Source of the DNA: Kiritimatiellota bacterium B12222
GTDB taxonomy: Bacteria; Verrucomicrobiota; Kiritimatiellia; SS1-B-03-39; UBA6053
Length of the DNA: 64,000 nucleotides
Direction of reading: 5' to 3'
NCBI GenBank assembly: GCA_029719485.1
Contig: CP120722.1
Location: forward strand, 2,976,001 to 3,040,000
Part shown: positions 1 through 9,900 of the stretch, one piece after another
Layout of the letters: every line of letters starts with the position of its first letter
Numbering within the stretch: position 1 is the stretch's first letter
The notes under the pieces: generated by a model
What the model saw: only the letters and a program-made list of their open reading frames with translations
Database searches by the model: none
What the model was told of the DNA's origin: nothing
Program-made: the position numbers and the translations under genes

Positions 1-156
1 CGCACCATGTTTTCAAAAGATGAAGAAATGAAGGAACGTCTAAGGGCTTCGGAACTGCTGGGGAAATCTCAAGGCGACTTCATCGACCGCAAGGAAATTT
101 CAGGCCCAGGCGGGGAGCCTATTAACATTGTGGTGAAGCCTCCAAAGGTTTTCTAA
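1..156 (+). CDS. Phage terminase small subunit, C-terminal end (partial)
   Basis: The window opens inside this reading frame, which ends at the TAA at 154-156. About 51 codons are visible. The segment LRASELLGKSQGDFIDR matches the pattern that closes Terminase_2-type small subunits, where a helix ending in ELLGK.xGxFxDk is followed by a short beta tail; this is from memory of the family. The protein would recognise phage DNA for packaging. The following gene starts four bases after the stop. No large terminase follows, which is unusual for an intact phage module, so this may be a remnant or a rearranged satellite. Confidence 0.5.
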   Translation, partial: RTMFSKDEEMKERLRASELLGKSQGDFIDRKEISGPGGEPINIVVKPPKVF

Positions 157-159
157 CTT

Positions 160-714
160 ATGGCACACCGTACAAACAACATACACTCATGCAATGAATG
201 TCCTTTCCATGCTGAAATCATAAAAGGCATTCACAAGGACACCCCATACGAAAGCACGCCTTGCGCAAAGTGCCCCCTTGCCTCTCGAGATTTTGCACCT
301 CGTGCGTTACGTGGTCGGGTTGGACTATCACGCCTATCTCTTGAATGGGAGAACTCCGAGCTCTTGGAAGGGTATGAAAATTTGTTTAGGCATGATCCAT
401 CTGCACAATACCTAGAGAGCGCTGAAGAGCTTCTCAGGGAGTTTAAAGAATCCACATGCCCAGATGACGCCCTCGAGGTCGTCACACGTCCAGGGCTGGA
501 AGGATCGGCTCATGAATTAGCTGTAGCTTTGTCGAAAGTGGATGACGGATCAGGGATCACCCTATTTTTTGTCGCCGTTCGCTTGGCAAATAAAGTCCTT
601 CAAACTGAAGCCCATAAAATAGGGTTTTCTGTCGCCGCTGCTAATGGTCGGATAAAGACTGCGGGAAGGCGTCTAGGCGTGGCGCATATCCTGATTCGCA
701 GATACGGAAATTGA
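160..714 (+). CDS. Phage-region protein with paired Cys motifs and C-terminal HTH-like segment
   Basis: This 184-residue protein is not recognised as a named family. Near the N-terminus it has two Cys-x-x-Cys-Pro motifs (CNECP at about 11-15 and CAKCP at about 36-40), which could bind one zinc ion. The last 50 residues (about 130-180) contain a helix-turn-helix-like stretch in which FSVAAANGRIKTAGRRLG resembles a sigma-region-4 or recruitment helix. The middle is acidic. It starts four bases after the terminase-like gene and is probably co-transcribed. A DNA-binding regulator is plausible but not shown. Confidence 0.5.
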   Translation: MAHRTNNIHSCNECPFHAEIIKGIHKDTPYESTPCAKCPLASRDFAPRALRGRVGLSRLSLEWENSELLEGYENLFRHDPSAQYLESAEELLREFKESTCPDDALEVVTRPGLEGSAHELAVALSKVDDGSGITLFFVAVRLANKVLQTEAHKIGFSVAAANGRIKTAGRRLGVAHILIRRYGN

Positions 715-766
715 TTACGATGTCACCTATGGAAGACGAATTTAAACCCCGCAATGGAAACTCACC

Positions 767-1336
767 ATGTCAAATAATATGATCACTGCCAGCACTGAAT
801 TTAAAAACGCCATCAAAGAATGCGTAAAGCTTAAATTTGATACAAAAACCCCCGCTGTTGAACTTGCACCCGCGAGACGTAACGCACTGGATGTACTTGA
901 TCTGACCGCCGAACGTCTCGAAAACGAACGTCGGAAAGCTTATTACGAGGCCGGCGTTCAATGTGCTGAAAAGGTCAAGCTCTTGGAGGGTGAAGCGGGA
1001 GAGCTGAAAGCCCAGGTACTCAAAGAATTTAACGATACTGAATCAGCATTGGCTCAAGTCTTTTCTGAAACGGACGCAACCGCGATCATGCTTAAATTTA
1101 AACCTCTCAAATTAATGAATTTAGAGAATCAAGCGGTAAAAGTAGGTGAGGAAATCACAAGCTTACGTAAAGAAAGCGCGAAACCGTTTAAATCAGCTAG
1201 AAACGATTTCAAGGGGGATGATGACAGCCTTAGTCGTATCATGAATCTTACCCCTGAACAGCTTGCAGGGTGCTATAAAACGTTAGTGTCAGCGGTGGAC
1301 GCCGGTGTCATTGCTTTTGATGTGGAGGGGGAATGA
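767..1336 (+). CDS. Phage-region hypothetical protein, helical
   Basis: A 189-residue protein, soluble and rich in Lys, Glu and Leu. A long heptad-like helical middle (about 45-105) suggests a coiled coil. There is no signal peptide or recognised motif. Its stop overlaps the next start in an ATGA arrangement at 1333-1336, so it belongs to the same transcript as the genes that follow. No function is assigned. The tight same-strand packing of 160-2198 is typical of phage modules. Confidence 0.5.
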   Translation: MSNNMITASTEFKNAIKECVKLKFDTKTPAVELAPARRNALDVLDLTAERLENERRKAYYEAGVQCAEKVKLLEGEAGELKAQVLKEFNDTESALAQVFSETDATAIMLKFKPLKLMNLENQAVKVGEEITSLRKESAKPFKSARNDFKGDDDSLSRIMNLTPEQLAGCYKTLVSAVDAGVIAFDVEGE

Positions 1337-1596
1337 TGACAGAACCTACCGATAATGACCAAGACATTGCAACGGCTAAAGCATTTTGCGGTGTGAATGA
1401 ACAAATTAAAAAAGCTGGGGGCAATCCCCAGAATCATATTAAAGATATTTCAGCCTATGCCCTGCATGGTCGGATCTCAAACAACGAATATGAACACAGC
1501 GCCATTGCAAAGCGGATTATGAGCGCCACCCCAAATACATCCGCTGAAGGCATGCGAGACCGTGAAGATCAGTTGCGCGAACAGGGGATTCTTTAA
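1333..1596 (+). CDS. Small phage-region protein
   Basis: An 87-residue hydrophilic protein. It overlaps the upstream gene by four bases and touches the downstream gene with no gap, so translational coupling is likely. No motif is recognised. The composition is polar, with several Asn and Ala, and there is no transmembrane segment. It could be a small accessory protein of the prophage module. Confidence 0.45.
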   Translation: MMTEPTDNDQDIATAKAFCGVNEQIKKAGGNPQNHIKDISAYALHGRISNNEYEHSAIAKRIMSATPNTSAEGMRDREDQLREQGIL

Positions 1597-1845
1597 ATGG
1601 ACAAACTGCAAAAGCGAAAAGCTGAGCTTATGAATGATGTGATTGAACGATCTATCAAAGAGGCACCGTTTAGAGAGGCCAAGGTGAAGCTTGCCCATTC
1701 AGCTATCGAATACTTTCTTGTTAAAGCTGGATTCGATCCTGAAGCGCTAAGCATGTATGTCATGGCATACGCTTTAGAGATTGATCCAGAGGATCAAGAA
1801 CAGGTGAATCGTGCAGTATCAGCTATAAAATTGAGGTTTATTTAA
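1597..1845 (+). CDS. Small phage-region protein
   Basis: An 82-residue, mainly helical, charged protein. It begins directly after the previous stop and its stop overlaps the ATG of the next gene by one base (TAATG). No domain is recognised. The coupling on both sides supports its being a translated gene of the same operon. Confidence 0.45.
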   Translation: MDKLQKRKAELMNDVIERSIKEAPFREAKVKLAHSAIEYFLVKAGFDPEALSMYVMAYALEIDPEDQEQVNRAVSAIKLRFI

Positions 1846-2198
1846 TGGCGACTACAGCATGGCTATTTGTTGATTGCCCGGATTCTTTAGAGTTCCGGGA
1901 TAACCCAAGCAATGCAGACCTTACACAAGTTCGAGTAGTGAGACGGTTCACTTGCACCCGTATTCATACGAATGTCAGTGAAATGCCTCCAACGGCTGCG
2001 GGATCTATTCTTGAAGGCACGCCATCGGCTTCTGTGGGGTCTGCCAACATCACCGGATCGAATCTTGCATCAATCAAATGGGTATGCGTGGCAAATATCA
2101 CGATCCAGAACGGACCAGTAGGGACAGACTCTTTAAGGCAGTCCCAGACATGGGAAACCTATTCAGCATGGACGGCCTTCGATCTGTCGAGTGAATAG
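1845..2198 (+). CDS. Last gene of the prophage segment, possible virion-associated protein
   Basis: A 117-residue protein rich in Ser, Thr, Ala and Val, with alternating hydrophobic residues that suggest beta structure. There is no signal peptide. It is the last gene before the tRNA-Ser and follows the preceding gene with a one-base overlap. Small beta-rich proteins at the end of a late operon are often head-tail or tail accessory proteins, but nothing here proves that role. Confidence 0.4.
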   Translation: MATTAWLFVDCPDSLEFRDNPSNADLTQVRVVRRFTCTRIHTNVSEMPPTAAGSILEGTPSASVGSANITGSNLASIKWVCVANITIQNGPVGTDSLRQSQTWETYSAWTAFDLSSE

Positions 2199-2300
2199 GT
2201 TATAGCTCATAAATGGGGTAAGCGGGGGTAATTCATTTGATGTTTTTTAGTGCGCTTTCGTGCGCTTACCCCGTCTTACCCCTACCCCTTGAAAAAGCAA

Positions 2301-2328
2301 AAACCCCAGTGTTTACTGGGGTTTTTAG
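2301..2328. terminator. Bidirectional intrinsic terminator
   Basis: A perfect ten-base stem (2303-2312 with 2317-2326) with loop GTTT is flanked by A-runs on the left and T-runs on the right. It can end the phage-side operon on the plus strand and tRNA-Ser on the minus strand. Confidence 0.75.
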
Positions 2329-2338
2329 CGTTTTAATA

Positions 2339-2426
2339 TGGCGGAGAGGGAGGGATTCGAACCCCCGGAACCTTGCGGTTCAACGGTTTTCAAGACCGCC
2401 GCATTCGACCACTCTGCCACCTCTCC
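2339..2426 (-). tRNA. tRNA-Ser (anticodon TGA)
   Basis: Read on the minus strand, the gene starts with GGAGAGG at 2426-2420 and pairs with CCTCTCC at 2349-2343, followed by a discriminator G and an encoded CCA (2341-2339). The anticodon loop carries TGA at 2392-2390, and a long variable arm is present, as expected for serine. The 3' end faces the phage-like genes at 1-2200, the usual geometry of an element inserted at a tRNA 3' end. The matching second att copy would lie left of the window. Confidence 0.95.
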
Positions 2427-2505
2427 GGATTTTTAAGTCGGGCAGTTACATACGACTTCTTTTCCCTGCTGTAAAGAGGTAAATGTCATAAGCTTTCATT
2501 CGAAT

Positions 2506-3357
2506 TTATTCCTGCTCTTTTTCCCACGCATCTGCTTGAGGGCCGGTCACTTTTTTAAGTAAAAGTTTTACATTCGCAAAGGGAGTATCCAGGACCAATT
2601 TGGTCAAAAACTGAGGCTGTTTGGCCGATAACCACAATTCCATTTTGCCTTTTCGAATAAACACGCCTTCAAAACTGGCTTCGGGGAGTAATTTTAAACT
2701 CTTGGTTTTTCCGTATTCATCAAGCTTCACTTTGTCATACCCATCAGTCGCCACTTCCAACTCATAGATCTTATCGTCGGAAAGCACTTCAAATTCATAG
2801 TTCTGCTGATCTTCAAAAGCAGTCTCACGCATAAAATACATGAAAGAAACCAAATCACGGGTGCCTTCTTTCAGATCAATCGTTACGACTTCGTCCTCTT
2901 TGTCGTCATGAAATTTAGTGTAATAAGCTTCTTTTCTCTGCCAATTAAATAGTGTTTCGCTGTTCCGCGTTTTCCCACCTTCATTGATATCCATCAGAAA
3001 CTGCACAGGCAGTAAGGTTTCAGGATCCACATAGGCTTTGATGGTATCATCTACAGGATATAATTTTGCAAGTACACCATTGGATTGGGTTCTAAATTGA
3101 ATCCGTATTAACCATTGATCGTGGATCCACTCCCATTCCGTGGTCGCCACAGATTCCCCTACCCCAATAACCCCCCAATAAATCGAATAAGTGAGGGTTT
3201 CACCAATGGGAAATGGTAACGCTAACTCTGTGGCCGAAGGAGGAGGTGGCGGGGGTGGAGCTGATGAAGGAAAAGGAACCAAAGCACTGTACAGCTCTTG
3301 ACCATACACACTTGCCCCTAAGAGCGATAAGAAAAACAATACGCGAAAACTCATCAT
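2506..3357 (-). CDS. DUF3108 domain protein, exported
   Basis: A 283-residue protein that starts with a cleavable-type signal (MMSFRVLFFLSLLGASVYGQ), followed by a proline-rich linker and then the DUF3108 fold. The GETLTYSIYWGVIGVGES stretch and the repeated beta strands are typical of the family. DUF3108 proteins are periplasmic and of unknown biochemical role. The chosen ATG at 3357 overlaps the holA stop in an ATGA arrangement, so the two genes are coupled; upstream in-frame starts would extend into holA. It is the last gene of the holA operon. Confidence 0.75.
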   Translation of the reverse strand: MMSFRVLFFLSLLGASVYGQELYSALVPFPSSAPPPPPPPSATELALPFPIGETLTYSIYWGVIGVGESVATTEWEWIHDQWLIRIQFRTQSNGVLAKLYPVDDTIKAYVDPETLLPVQFLMDINEGGKTRNSETLFNWQRKEAYYTKFHDDKEDEVVTIDLKEGTRDLVSFMYFMRETAFEDQQNYEFEVLSDDKIYELEVATDGYDKVKLDEYGKTKSLKLLPEASFEGVFIRKGKMELWLSAKQPQFLTKLVLDTPFANVKLLLKKVTGPQADAWEKEQE

Positions 3358-4475
3358 GCACTTTTTCTCATACATTCATAAAAGATTCGGAGCATTAACT
3401 GACGTAACTGCTCATAAGGCGGAGTAGAACTTCTGAAAAAGGCATCATAGGTCTCCGCGGAAAACCTCAACATGCGATCCAACTCGCGGGGACTGAAATT
3501 TTTGGCCTGCCGGCCTAATTGAAATAAACGGAAAGGTGATCGGGTTTTATCTCCCACTAACAATTGAAATCCTGCTTGGGCTTCGGGATTGGTAAATATG
3601 AACTTACCAAAGCGACCATTCTCTTCCACCCGTGCATCACGTCCATGAACGCAGGCTCCTAAATAGGCCATTTCCCGCAGGGAGTTATGTAAGGTAGCCA
3701 TCACACCCACGGCAGGTAAGCCATTGGTTTCCATTTGCTGTAGCATCTCCATGGCCTTGGGCAGGTTTCGACTCCCCACACAGTCCCCCAACATGTAGAC
3801 TTGAGCTTCCTGCTGCATGGGAACCATCAACTCTACGTCCTGTAGGGTTACAGAACGCTGCTTTCCCACATACAAATCCAGTTTTTCCAATTCGTTTTGC
3901 ATCAATCGCGGATCGTTCCCTACCCGAACCGCAATTTCTTGAATCGCTTGACTATCAGCCTTCATGCCGCGTTTTTTGAAATCAGCATTCAATTTTTGAA
4001 TGGCATCCTCTTTGATTTCCCACTCTTTGGTCACCCGCATAAATTCTTGAAATTCAGCCACCGGTTTCAACGCTTTTAAAAAGCGGGACCGGGCATCGAG
4101 TTTCCCAGAAACCGTAATCAATAACAGTTGCTCAGGACCTAATCCATTTCCCAAGGTCTCTTGAAGTTTTTCAACCACCTCTTTTACGGATTCAGACTTA
4201 AAAACGGCTCCCGATAAAAATTGAACTTCCCGAAGCCAAGTAACGTTCTCAGGACTAAACATGTTCAGCGACTGAACCGCAGTAAGCGTTTGTTTGACCG
4301 CCTCAACGGCCTGATCAACCGTATCCACATCCCCCCGAATCGTCGTCAAGCTACCATCACGATCTGCGTGAGGACAACGGGTTTCCAAAAAAGCTTTGGA
4401 GGCTTTTTCGATTTGATACTCATCATTCCCATGGATGACAAAAATTCGTGCAGAAGAGGCTTTTGATTCAGACAT
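3354..4475 (-). CDS. holA: DNA polymerase III subunit delta
   Basis: A 373-residue HolA-type clamp-loader subunit that opens the beta clamp during replication. The N-terminal segment IFVIHGNDEYQIEKA has the G-x-(D/E) pattern of the family. A central AAA+-like region with LLITVSGKLDARSR and NDPRLMQNELEKL, plus a helical C-terminal collar domain, match HolA in order and length. It is first in a two-gene operon with the DUF3108 gene. The start at 4475 follows a plausible promoter gap of about 100 bases to the neighbouring gene. Confidence 0.85.
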   Translation of the reverse strand: MSESKASSARIFVIHGNDEYQIEKASKAFLETRCPHADRDGSLTTIRGDVDTVDQAVEAVKQTLTAVQSLNMFSPENVTWLREVQFLSGAVFKSESVKEVVEKLQETLGNGLGPEQLLLITVSGKLDARSRFLKALKPVAEFQEFMRVTKEWEIKEDAIQKLNADFKKRGMKADSQAIQEIAVRVGNDPRLMQNELEKLDLYVGKQRSVTLQDVELMVPMQQEAQVYMLGDCVGSRNLPKAMEMLQQMETNGLPAVGVMATLHNSLREMAYLGACVHGRDARVEENGRFGKFIFTNPEAQAGFQLLVGDKTRSPFRLFQLGRQAKNFSPRELDRMLRFSAETYDAFFRSSTPPYEQLRQLMLRIFYECMRKSA

Positions 4476-4571
4476 GTGGACAACCTAATCCGCAAAGCCC
4501 CATTTGCCAAGTTTTATTCCGAAACTCGGAAGTTTAAGATGGAGAGTTTCCGAACTTCGGAAGTTCAGAAC

Positions 4572-5402
4572 TTAGCGTCCGCCTCCTCTGCGACCGCCTC
4601 CGCCTCCTCCACGCATAGGACTTCCAGAGGTCATTTCGTTGACGGTCTCCATATACTGCATAAATTCTTCCGCTTTACCTGCAGATAATCCCAAAGACAA
4701 TTCGGCATAATCACTTAGCAACACATCGCGTTGCATGTCCATCAACTCGTCCATGTCTCTACTTTGTTGCCACAGCTCACGACCAATTTCACGTCGTTCC
4801 TCCCTGGGAAGATCCGGATCAGCCATTTTTTCCATCAAGAGTTGCGTGCTGTCCAGCGAAGCTAATAATTTATTGTGAGCATCGATGTATTCAGGTGCAA
4901 GACCTTCGGTATTGATTTGACTAAAGAAGTCGCGGCGATTTTGAATGTCCGTCTGCACCCGCGCAGCGTACTCTTCACGACGTTGCTGACGCTCCGCATC
5001 ACGTTGCGCCCGCTCTTCTTCCCGTTGCTTTTCAGCGGCCAGCTCTTCAGGACTTAAAATGGTGGGTGTTTGTGGATCTTTTGGCGCTACTGGCTCACGA
5101 ATATTTGCGGTAAGGAAGGTCGCATCATCCATTTCTTCGACATCAATATCCGGAAACACCTGTCTGGGAGTCACACGAAGCTCGCTGGCCACCTGTTTGG
5201 CCTGAAGCAGGCGATTTTGCAGTTCAGCATTGGCCTTTTTTAATCCGCGGTTGGTGGCGGCTTCCTTCTCTAAATTAATTTCCGTTTCTTTCAATGCCAT
5301 GGCCAACTTGTTACTGGTCTGATGTTCAGTGATCCACAGGATAGACATGGTGCCGGCGGCAATCAGCACGAGAGGAACGAGTATTTTTTCTATTTTAGTC
5401 AT
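4572..5402 (-). CDS. Membrane-anchored coiled-coil protein with Gly/Arg-rich tail
   Basis: A 276-residue protein of unknown function. One N-terminal transmembrane segment (about residues 6-22) is followed by a coiled coil (about 28-65) and a strongly charged Glu/Arg helix (about 120-160). The tail ends in a Gly/Arg-rich stretch after residue 262. The helical part resembles the Spy/periplasmic-repressor style of Leu-Met-rich helices only loosely. ATG 5402 is preferred because the hydrophobic segment then starts directly after MTKIEK. Confidence 0.6.
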   Translation of the reverse strand: MTKIEKILVPLVLIAAGTMSILWITEHQTSNKLAMALKETEINLEKEAATNRGLKKANAELQNRLLQAKQVASELRVTPRQVFPDIDVEEMDDATFLTANIREPVAPKDPQTPTILSPEELAAEKQREEERAQRDAERQQRREEYAARVQTDIQNRRDFFSQINTEGLAPEYIDAHNKLLASLDSTQLLMEKMADPDLPREERREIGRELWQQSRDMDELMDMQRDVLLSDYAELSLGLSAGKAEEFMQYMETVNEMTSGSPMRGGGGGGRRGGGR

Positions 5403-5444
5403 AAGAAAACTCCACAAAGGTTGCCGTCAAATTAACAAAGAACT

Positions 5445-5894
5445 TTAGCTTTGTATATTACTGTTTTCAAGGTGGACACGAATTGTTTTCAGATGCTCCA
5501 CCATCTCTGCCAAGGATTCATTGGCAAGCGGCGACCCCGCCGCGCTGAGCAACTTACTTTCCTTTTCCAACATTTTCTCAACTAAAAGCCGACCTTTCTT
5601 GGTCAAAACCATCTGTTTGGACCGTTTATGTCGGGGATTGATTTGACTGGCCACCAGGCCCTCATCCAACAGCAAATTGATTTGTGTTTGAATAATTTGC
5701 CGAGAAACCAAACGCTCCCGAGCAAGATCAGGAACCGTACAGGCCCCTTCCCGATATAAACTGAATAACAAACTTCGTTTTGCCGAGGTTTGCCCCACCT
5801 TTTCATGAACTTGGTCCCCCAGCCATCGTAACCGATTGTGAAGGAGTCTAATTTCTTCAAATAAGTCTTGGTAGTGATCGTTACTGGTTTTCAT
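5445..5894 (-). CDS. MarR-family transcriptional regulator
   Basis: A 149-residue winged-helix protein. Residues about 40-110 show the MarR layout: a recognition helix region (VPDLARERLVSRQIIQTQINLLLDEG) and a wing (INPRHKRSKQMVLTKKGRLLVEKM). It is divergent to the lipoprotein hydrolase gene, whose ATG is 90 bases away, so the shared intergenic region is the likely operator. The ligand cannot be told from the sequence. Confidence 0.8.
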   Translation of the reverse strand: MKTSNDHYQDLFEEIRLLHNRLRWLGDQVHEKVGQTSAKRSLLFSLYREGACTVPDLARERLVSRQIIQTQINLLLDEGLVASQINPRHKRSKQMVLTKKGRLLVEKMLEKESKLLSAAGSPLANESLAEMVEHLKTIRVHLENSNIQS

Positions 5895-5984
5895 ATGAGC
5901 TTTCTTAAGGTTTATTACAAGAACGACAATTTTATTGTTTATATTTATTTGACAATATTAATGTCATCTGTACATCTTTATCTT

Positions 5985-6914
5985 ATGAAAGCATCAACAT
6001 GTATTCTCTGTAAAAATAAACTTTTGTTCGCAGTCATTGGACTGTTCATTGTCACTTCCTTCTGCTCATGTACGGTGATGAATTATCGATATAAAAGCTG
6101 GGATAAAACGGTTTCCCGAAATGAGGATGGCATCTTGGAATTCGCACAAGCTTGGGAAAAAGGCGAAGGCGAAAATGCGCTCCTATTTGTGCATGGCTTT
6201 GCTGATGGTCCTCATGTGTGGGAACCTCTAGGTACTGAACTTGCAGAGCGGGGTTACAGCGTCAAAGCGTTGCGTTTACCCGGTTGGAACGAACCGATTG
6301 AAAACAAACGCACTATCAACTTAGACGATTGGGAAGAAGCCATTGTACATGAAGTTTCAGACCTAAAACTCACTCACCCTAAGGTAGTGGTCCTTTCTCA
6401 TTCTATGGGAGGATGCCTCACCACCGTTCTCGCACAAAACCATGAGCTGACGGCCGATGCCTTAGTATTGTATGCGCCGATGTTTGCAATCTCCAATGAA
6501 CGCAGCCCCCTATTCACCTCAAGAACTTGGTTCAAAATTGGAAATGCAGTTTTACCTCGAGGCCTGATCATCGAAAGCAAATACGAAGAACATGCCCGGG
6601 TGAATCTGCCCAGACCCAAAACCGCGCGGGATCCTTTTAGTCCCAAAAACTTTTACAACATGCTTTTCGACTCCATGGACATTTTTGAAGCGCAATCTCC
6701 TGAGTTAGACATGCCGCTTTGCTTGGTCCTTCCGGGAGAAGACCACGTGGTCAGTAACCCACGTGCACAACAATGGTTTGAGGATGTAAACGCTCCCATC
6801 AAAACCTTAGTCATCGATGAACCCTCCGGACATGTTTTACCTTTGGACATCAACGAGCTTGCCGAAAGCGATAGGCTTGTCATATGGTTAACCGAACAAG
6901 GAATAGCTCCATGA
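5985..6914 (+). CDS. Alpha/beta hydrolase lipoprotein
   Basis: A 309-residue serine hydrolase. The oxyanion region LLFVHGFADG and the nucleophile elbow SHSMGG are clear; a late Asp (LPGEDHVV) and His (PSGHVLPL) complete a plausible triad. The N-terminus (LFIVTSFCSC) is a lipobox-like signal, so it is probably membrane-anchored by lipid. ATG 5985 is preferred because it places this signal at the N-terminus; the longer frame starts at a TTG inside the divergent marR. It resembles monoacylglycerol lipase or carboxylesterase. Its stop overlaps the lplT-aas start, so the pair may act in lysolipid handling. Confidence 0.75.
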   Translation: MKASTCILCKNKLLFAVIGLFIVTSFCSCTVMNYRYKSWDKTVSRNEDGILEFAQAWEKGEGENALLFVHGFADGPHVWEPLGTELAERGYSVKALRLPGWNEPIENKRTINLDDWEEAIVHEVSDLKLTHPKVVVLSHSMGGCLTTVLAQNHELTADALVLYAPMFAISNERSPLFTSRTWFKIGNAVLPRGLIIESKYEEHARVNLPRPKTARDPFSPKNFYNMLFDSMDIFEAQSPELDMPLCLVLPGEDHVVSNPRAQQWFEDVNAPIKTLVIDEPSGHVLPLDINELAESDRLVIWLTEQGIAP

Positions 6915-9900
6915 AAAAAACACAAGATACTCTCGGCACCTTTCACTGGCACAATCTCGCTCAATTTGGCGGCGCCTTAAATGACAACCTCTTTAAATTA
7001 GCGGTCATCTACACCATGGTCATTGCATGGCCTGAAAAAGATCAAAATGAAGTCAATGCGATCGTAGGCGCCATTTTCGCACTTCCATTTCTATTTTTCA
7101 TTGGTGCCGCAGGCATTTTAGCCGACCGCATCAGTAAATCGCGTATAGTACAATACATCAAATTGCTTGAAATAGGGGTGATGACCTTTGGGGCGGCGGC
7201 TATTTACTTTCATAATCGGTGGATGTTACTGGCGGGCATGTTCTTAATGTCTGTGCAAAGTGCCTTTTTCTCTCCAACAAAATTTGGCATCGTACCCGAA
7301 CTGGTGGGCAGAAAGAATATTTCAAAAGCCAATAGTCTCATGCAAGCTGCCGGATATTTAGCCATGATTTTGGGTACAGCATCCGCCCCCTTATTTAAAA
7401 ACATGTTGGGGAAATGGACAGGATTGGCCTGTGTAGCAGTTGCTGTATTGGGTTGGTTAGCCTCTACACGCATTGAAAAAACGGCTGTGGCAGGAGGCGA
7501 AGGAAAAATCAGTGTGTTTTTCTTCAAAGACATTTTCAAAAGCATCAAAATCATTCATCAAGATGGTTTTCTCTCACTGGCTGTATGGGGATCTGCTTTT
7601 TTTCTCATGGTGGCGGCCTTTGTGCAACTGAATATCTTATCCTACGGTCCCCATCATTTGGGCATGCCCAACCAAGAATCAGCAACCTTTCTCTTTTTAG
7701 TAGTCGCATTCGGCATCGGAACAGGGTCTCTCCTCGCGGGAAAAGTCAGTCGACACAGTATAGAATTTGGAATTGTCCCGATCGGTTCAGGCTTGCTGGC
7801 ACTGAGTTGTATCGGCTTATGGGCCATCCCTGGAGGCGCCACTTGGGGTGCCTACGCGTTCTGTTTCATGATGGGCTTTGGCGCAGGATTATTTGTGGTG
7901 CCCGTGCAGTCTTTCATCCAGTTCCGTTCGCCTCCTGAAAAAATGGGGGAAATAATTGCAGCCTCGGGATGGTTAAGCTGGATGGGTGTACTGTTGGCCG
8001 CCTTACTTCTTCATTTTTGTTCCGCGACCTTAGGCCTCACTGCTGCCACAAACTTTTTGGTGATTGGCATCTTGGTTTTTGTGATGGCAATTGTTTCCTA
8101 CATTGCCCTACCCGATTTCTTTGTGCGCTTTTTATTGATGTTTCTTACCCGCTGTTTTTATCGGGTGCGCACCTCAGGTGAACGCAATTTACCCGCTCAA
8201 GGCGGCGCATTACTTGTAGCGAATCATGTAAGTCTCATGGATGCTTTGTGGATTTGCGCCATCCAGCAACGTCGCATCCGTTTTGTGATGTCACGTACTT
8301 ATATAGAAGAAAGTTCTTGGTGGATGCGGGGGCTTCTGAAATTAGGTGGCGTCATCCCCATTCACGAAAATGACAACCCGAAAGCTATTCTTAAATCGTT
8401 GCAGGCCGCCCGTAAGGTAATTGAACAAGGCTATATTGTGGCGATTTTCCCTGAAGGCCATCTGTCGCGCACAGGTCACATGCTTCCCTTTAAACCCGGC
8501 TTCGAACGTATCGTAAAAGGAACGGGCGCCCCCATTTTACCCCTCTACATTGAAGGAGGTTTCGGATCCCGCGCCAGTTACGCTTTTCAAAAACCCGTTT
8601 TGCTTCATCCCAAAGACTTTAACCGTCAGATTACGGTTGCGATTGGAGCCCCCCTTCCCTGTACCAGCAAAACAGAAGAAGTACATTTGGCCGTGCAAAA
8701 CTTAGCCGCGACCGCAACCGATGCCTTTGCGCCCATTCGCGGATCAGCCGGGAGTTGTTTTGCACGTTGTGCACGTCGAAACTGGTCCAACATTGCCATT
8801 GCCGATTCTACAGGCAAACAACTCACCTACGGGAAAACCCTAATTGCGGCCTTGCTGTTACGCAAAAAATTCAGCCAACTCCTTGCCGGCGATCCTGAAG
8901 AAATTGGCTTATTGCTGCCACCTTCGGTAGGTGGTGCCTTGGTGAATATCGGCATCACCTTAGAGAATCGAGTAGCCGTAAATTTAAACTACACCTCTTC
9001 ACCTAAATCGATGGCCTCCGCCATGGAGCAGGCAGGTATACAAACCCTGATCACCTCTAAGAAGTTTTTAGAAAAGTTTCCAGAAACGCCCCTGCCCGAA
9101 CGGGTGCTGTACGCAGAAGATTTGCTCACCGGATTCTCCGGCACACAAAAAATTCTGGCCTTGCTCAAAGCAAAATTTCTCCCCCTTCCCCTGTTAATCA
9201 GTGATCGGTTATGGGCCCCCGAAGATCCGCTCACCATTTTGTTCAGCAGTGGCTCCACATCCAACCCCAAAGGGATCTTGCTTTCGCATCACAATATTTT
9301 GTCAGATATTGACGGCTTCTCAGTTGTCGCGCGTACTCAAGCGTCCGACTCGATTTGCTCGGTTTTACCTTTCTTTCATTCCTTTGGTTTTACGGTAGGT
9401 CTATGGTTTCCGCTCACCAATGGCATCCGGGTCGCCTATCATCATCATCCCCTTGAAACCGATGCAATCAGTGCGATTGCAGAAGCCAATCAATCGACCA
9501 TTCTCATGGGAACACCTACCTTTTTGATGGCCTGGGTACGTAAAATAAAACCCGAATCCTTTACCCATTTGCGGTGGGTGGTCGTAGGTGCTGAGAAATT
9601 GCGACCCAAACTCGCAGACATGTTTGAAAAACGTTTTGGCGTACGTCCACTGGAAGGCTATGGTGCTACGGAATGTTCACCGGTTATTGCAGTCAATGTA
9701 CCCAATGTTGAGGCCGACGGCTTATTGCAACAAGGCGCCGTCGAGGGCTCGGTAGGGAAACCTCTACCCAATGTATTGACACGCATTCTGGATCCGGACA
9801 GTGGTGAGCCTGTTGAGGAAGGAACCCCCGGCTTGTTATGGGTGAAAGGACCCAATGTCATGCAAGGGTATGTGGGCAATCCTGAGAAAACGGCCGAAGT

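Noticed and set aside
2237..2482. Plus-strand frame with [20 protein letters not shown] peptide
   Set aside because: It is the antisense of tRNA-Ser, which gives this well-known false protein. No gene is present.
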